Below are positions 61,593 through 64,000 of a DNA stretch of 64,000 nt, piece after piece. The notes beneath the pieces were generated by a model, which worked only from the letters and a program-made list of their open reading frames with translations, did not search any database and was not told where the DNA came from. Position 1 is the first letter of the stretch. Each line of letters starts with the position of its first letter. Made by a program: the position numbers and the translations under genes. Origin of the DNA: a virus; IMG/VR virus record IMGVR_UViG_3300020190_004843, positions 62,001-126,000 of that record, one strand, 5' to 3'.

Positions 61593-61943
61593 ATGAATAA
61601 GGTATATTCTATAATATTTATTCTTTCTGTTTATCTGATTTCTCAAGCATTTACATTTTATCAACTTCAAGGTCACCTATGGAGTAATTGGATTAAACGT
61701 AATCCTTTTTTAATGGCTCTTATTGGTTTACCAATTGGTTATTTCGTGATTCTCGCTAGTAGAGAGATGGTAAATTTGTATAATGGTGAAACTTGGCCGA
61801 ACAGAATTATCGGGTTCTCGATTGGTGTTATTGTATTCAGTGTTATGGCTTGGTTCATTCTAAAAGAACCGTTGACAACTAAAACTATGGTTTGTCTATT
61901 TTTAAGTTTTGTTATACTTTTGATTCAACTTTTTTGGAAATAA
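61593..61943 (+). CDS. Four-helix integral membrane protein (116 aa)
   Basis: Four hydrophobic segments are visible: about 5-24 (YSIIFILSVYLISQAFTFY), 39-56 (FLMALIGLPIGYFVILA), 72-90 (IIGFSIGVIVFSVMAWFIL) and 98-115 (TMVCLFLSFVILLIQLFW). The E-P-L-T-T-K-T turn between helices 3 and 4 resembles small multidrug-resistance-type transporters, but no strong family match can be claimed. It ends 1 bp before the tRNA gene. It may act in the host inner membrane, for example in transport or superinfection exclusion. Confidence 0.65.
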   Translation: MNKVYSIIFILSVYLISQAFTFYQLQGHLWSNWIKRNPFLMALIGLPIGYFVILASREMVNLYNGETWPNRIIGFSIGVIVFSVMAWFILKEPLTTKTMVCLFLSFVILLIQLFWK

Positions 61944-61944
61944 T

Positions 61945-62019
61945 GGTCCCGTAGTTAAATGGATATAACTACTGCCTTCTAAGCAGTAATCCGTGGTTCG
62001 ATTCCACGCGGGACTACCA
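61945..62019 (+). tRNA. tRNA-Arg (anticodon UCU), CCA encoded
   Basis: A full cloverleaf: acceptor GGTCCCG with CGGGACT (one G:U), a D-arm, anticodon arm ACTGC-CTTCTAA-GCAGT with anticodon TCT, T-arm CGTGG-TTCGATT-CCACG, discriminator A62016 and an encoded CCA at 62017-62019. It decodes AGA, a frequent Arg codon in this AT-rich genome. Confidence 0.93.
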
Positions 62020-62024
62020 TAATA

Positions 62025-62050
62025 AAGGGAGATATCAATCTCCCTTCCTT
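62025..62050 (+). terminator. Hairpin after tRNA-Arg
   Basis: AAGGGAGAT pairs with ATCTCCCTT around ATCA, followed by CCTTT. It probably ends the tRNA transcript just before the next promoter. Confidence 0.7.
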
Positions 62051-62052
62051 TA

Positions 62053-62060
62053 TATTTATA
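62053..62060 (+). promoter_or_regulatory. Late-promoter-like TATTTATA
   Basis: Exact octamer 4 nt before the ATG at 62065, after the tRNA terminator. Confidence 0.6.
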
Positions 62061-62064
62061 CCAT

Positions 62065-63558
62065 ATGAAGTTCATATCAATTTTATTGGGTGAAGGTAGA
62101 AAAGAAGATTTGAGAGCAAAGTATGTCAAATCTATGGACCCTGAAATTTTAGATTGGATTCTTGGCATAAGTGACCTTCAAGATTTTAATCACAAATACA
62201 CTGATTTCGTTTTAAAAACTTTAAACAAGGACAGCGAAGATTTAGATGATGATATTGATGCTGTGATTACAATGTTGAAGTATTTTGACAAACATAATTC
62301 ACAACTCGAAAAAAAAGATATAAATCAATATCAAAGCACATCCGAACTTTTTAAGGTTATCAGACCACTTCAAGAAAAAGAACATCAAAAAGTTATGGAG
62401 TCAAAAGTTGATAGAGTCTACGAGGATGACCAATTTGTTGTTGTAATTCCAAAATCTGAAGAAGCTTCATGTAAGTACGGTGCAGGTACAAGATGGTGTA
62501 CAACATCGAAAAAATCGGGTCACTTTGGTAGATACACATCAGGATCACAACTTTTATTCTACATTATCAATAAAAAAAATTCAAAAAATGGTAACTACGA
62601 CAAAGTTGCCGTACATTACGATGATTCAGGTAAAGAGAGTTGGTGGGACACTCAGGATAAATCAATGAATGAAAGAGAAATTGATGTATTCAAATTTGCA
62701 TTCTCAGAAATGGTTGATGCAATTCAGGACTACAAAAAGACCCATACAGAAAACACCAAGAACCAATTAATTTATCAAGTTTTTAGCAATTACAGAAGAT
62801 ATGACAAACTTGATAGATTCCTTAAAGCTGATACAAAACTAGGTATTTCAATTGATGGGTTTGAAAATATCGAAGGGATGAAAGGACACGCGATGGGTGA
62901 ACTTACGATCTATCTGAAAAAGAATGATGATACGAAGGTTATTGATTCATACTCAATTATGATAGTATATGGGGATTTAATTAACGATCAAAGATTCCAA
63001 AGAAATGTATTCAAAATTGACGTTGGTTTTTCGGGAAACGATCCATCAGAGGAAAATGACTACTTAGACTTGGGAGTGGAGAATTTAGACCTTAATACTA
63101 CCATTACTTTAGGCACTGTTGAAAATACCGCAGACAGTATAAGAAAATGGTTGAGTTACAGTGTTAAAAATAAAGTTGAACAGAACCCTGAACTACAAAA
63201 AAAAGTATCAGGAGGACTTACAGTTTTCACTTCGAGTTATGGATATACTTTTGGAAAAAACAAAGGTTTGATATCAAAACTAGTAAAGTATCTTGATGCG
63301 GGTAAAATTGGGACAAAATTAGATTTCCTCACAGATATTGGTTACCTAAAGAAGGTTGATAGTGATGGTAAAACAAAATACACAAGGGGCGATTCCCGAT
63401 TTGAATCATCTAGAGAACTCAGAGGTCAGCACTCATCGTTTTTTGCTGCTGCGAAGCGAGCAGGTATTTTGAATTATAGAAAAGTTGGAAAAGAGTTCTT
63501 TCTAATCAAAGGACCAAATTTTGAAGATTTCAAATCTGGTAAACTTACAGCACTTTAG
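62065..63558 (+). CDS. Phage protein with KYGAxTRWCT-type domain (497 aa)
   Basis: The N-terminal 120 residues are helical and acidic (DLRAKYVKSMDPEILDWILGI). Residues about 125-225 contain EEASCKYGAGTRWCTTSKKSGHFG and LLFYIINKKN...KVAVHYDD; this domain, with the K-Y-G-A-x-T-R/K-W-C-T core, occurs in many large phages but has no known function. The C-terminal half has strand-rich parts and ends FLIKGPNFEDFKSGKL. It has a late-type promoter and is convergent with a small membrane-protein gene, overlapping 14 bp. Virion or internal protein is possible. Confidence 0.6.
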   Translation: MKFISILLGEGRKEDLRAKYVKSMDPEILDWILGISDLQDFNHKYTDFVLKTLNKDSEDLDDDIDAVITMLKYFDKHNSQLEKKDINQYQSTSELFKVIRPLQEKEHQKVMESKVDRVYEDDQFVVVIPKSEEASCKYGAGTRWCTTSKKSGHFGRYTSGSQLLFYIINKKNSKNGNYDKVAVHYDDSGKESWWDTQDKSMNEREIDVFKFAFSEMVDAIQDYKKTHTENTKNQLIYQVFSNYRRYDKLDRFLKADTKLGISIDGFENIEGMKGHAMGELTIYLKKNDDTKVIDSYSIMIVYGDLINDQRFQRNVFKIDVGFSGNDPSEENDYLDLGVENLDLNTTITLGTVENTADSIRKWLSYSVKNKVEQNPELQKKVSGGLTVFTSSYGYTFGKNKGLISKLVKYLDAGKIGTKLDFLTDIGYLKKVDSDGKTKYTRGDSRFESSRELRGQHSSFFAAAKRAGILNYRKVGKEFFLIKGPNFEDFKSGKLTAL

Positions 63559-63769
63559 ATAATTTTCGAAAGTAGATATACAGCCCAAAAAATAATCCCG
63601 CAATACAATACAAAATGAAGTTCGCTTTCCATAAACTTCCTGTCAGTAATATTAGGGAATACTGAACGGCATCGAATCCAAATGGATTGAAAAACAGTGC
63701 CAACATTAAAAATATTTGAGACAGATTCTCTTGAAGAGTTTTCTGCCAAGTGCCCCTGTTTATTTGCAT
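63545..63769 (-). CDS. Small membrane protein, two helices (74 aa)
   Basis: Two hydrophobic segments (IFLMLALFFNPFGFDAV and ANFILYCIAGLFFGLYIYF) separated by a short loop, with a basic C-terminus (RKLSKVL). Length and topology suit a small phage inner-membrane protein such as a holin-like or exclusion factor; neither is shown. The alternative overlapping frame from 63776 is polar and less plausible. Convergent with the 497-residue protein. Confidence 0.5.
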   Translation of the reverse strand: MQINRGTWQKTLQENLSQIFLMLALFFNPFGFDAVQYSLILLTGSLWKANFILYCIAGLFFGLYIYFRKLSKVL

Positions 63770-63858
63770 CGTCCATAAATTTTTTGTTTAAAAGTTATGT
63801 CCTCGAACTATATTCTAATATAAATATGGTAAAGGAAAATTATAACAATTAAATTTTC

Positions 63859-63866
63859 TAAATTTG
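63859..63866 (+). promoter_or_regulatory. Bacteroidota -7 box TAAATTTG
   Basis: Exact TAnnTTTG match 4 nt before the ATG at 63871, so the transcript would be nearly leaderless, as at 32740. No TTTG at the right -33 spacing was found. Confidence 0.5.
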
Positions 63867-63870
63867 CACC

Positions 63871-64000
63871 ATGATAGATATAAAAAAAATTCTTGATGAA
63901 CGCGGCTCAGTTCTCAAGTTCGAAGGTGTTGCACCTGAAGGATTTGTTTTAGTTCATGAAAATACTCTTGAACAATTAAAAAATATGGATATTTGGCTTG
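63871..64000 (+). CDS. Hypothetical protein, 3' end outside window
   Basis: The first 43 residues (MIDIKKILDERGSVLKFEGV, then APEGFVLVHENTLEQL) are visible. The frame is open to the window edge. The start follows a host-type -7 box, suggesting an early gene. Too little is present to name a family. Confidence 0.6.
   Translation, partial: MIDIKKILDERGSVLKFEGVAPEGFVLVHENTLEQLKNMDIWL

Noticed and set aside
1-64000. Integrated prophage
   Set aside because: No integrase, attachment repeats or host housekeeping operon was found; the gene set is that of a large lytic T4-like phage. This is limited to the window.

Overview
The window is a stretch of a large AT-rich (roughly one-third GC by eye) T4-like tailed phage genome, almost certainly from a phage of a Bacteroidota host. 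The phage assignment rests on a recognisable T4-type head set on the minus strand between about 35.9 and 45.9 kb: major capsid protein with a prohead cleavage site, acidic core protein, U9-type prohead protease, portal and large terminase. A gp55-like late sigma factor is encoded at 26 kb. The host assignment rests on TAnnTTTG promoter boxes, the near absence of Shine-Dalgarno sequences, a tmRNA whose tag starts with GE as Bacteroidota tags do, and a complete Oar-like TonB-dependent receptor. No integrase, tail sheath, tail tube or DNA polymerase lies in the window.

Layout. 1-9.5 kb (minus): four glycosyltransferase-like genes, then two fibre-like proteins with long Thr/Pro repeats (one with two LamG-like lectin domains) flanking a trypsin-like protease. 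9.56-12.05 kb (plus): small virion-type or unknown proteins, one WYL-like. 12.1-26 kb (plus): a tightly packed operon of glycosyltransferases and nucleotide-sugar enzymes (nucleotide-sugar dehydrogenase, SDR epimerase, GDP-mannose 3,5-epimerase-like enzyme, GT11 and GT10 fucosyltransferase-like enzymes, FkbM methyltransferase), interspersed with a DnaQ-type exonuclease, dUTPase and PhoH; it ends in the sigma factor. 26.7-33.2 kb (plus): probable baseplate and virion proteins. 33.1-53.0 kb (minus): head and packaging genes, with a lone plus-strand ribosomal protein bS21 and a large nucleotidyltransferase-lysin fusion. 52.6-57.7 kb: Hsp20, a ClpC-like unfoldase, an M20-type peptidase and a tmRNA with a 21-codon tag. 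57.9-64 kb (plus): the TonB-dependent receptor, small proteins, tRNA-Arg(UCU) and a 497-residue phage protein.

How the parts may work together. (1) The octamer TATTTATA, the reverse complement of the T4 late promoter TATAAATA, sits 3-28 nt upstream of at least 14 genes, always in coding-strand orientation, and is the likely late promoter read with the gp55-like sigma. (2) Sugar-nucleotide enzymes and about ten glycosyltransferases sit next to Thr/Pro-rich, mucin-like fibres, which suggests that the phage glycosylates its own virion; GDP-mannose epimerase together with fucosyltransferase-type enzymes points to L-galactose or a related sugar. (3) Hsp20, ClpC without its adaptor-binding N-domain, a peptidase and a tmRNA with an unusual tag form a plausible phage-owned ribosome-rescue, unfolding and peptide-recycling island, with a divergent control region carrying three operator-like repeats about 30 bp apart. 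This island is the most interesting candidate system in the window. Functions are inferred from sequence motifs read by eye; no database search was run.
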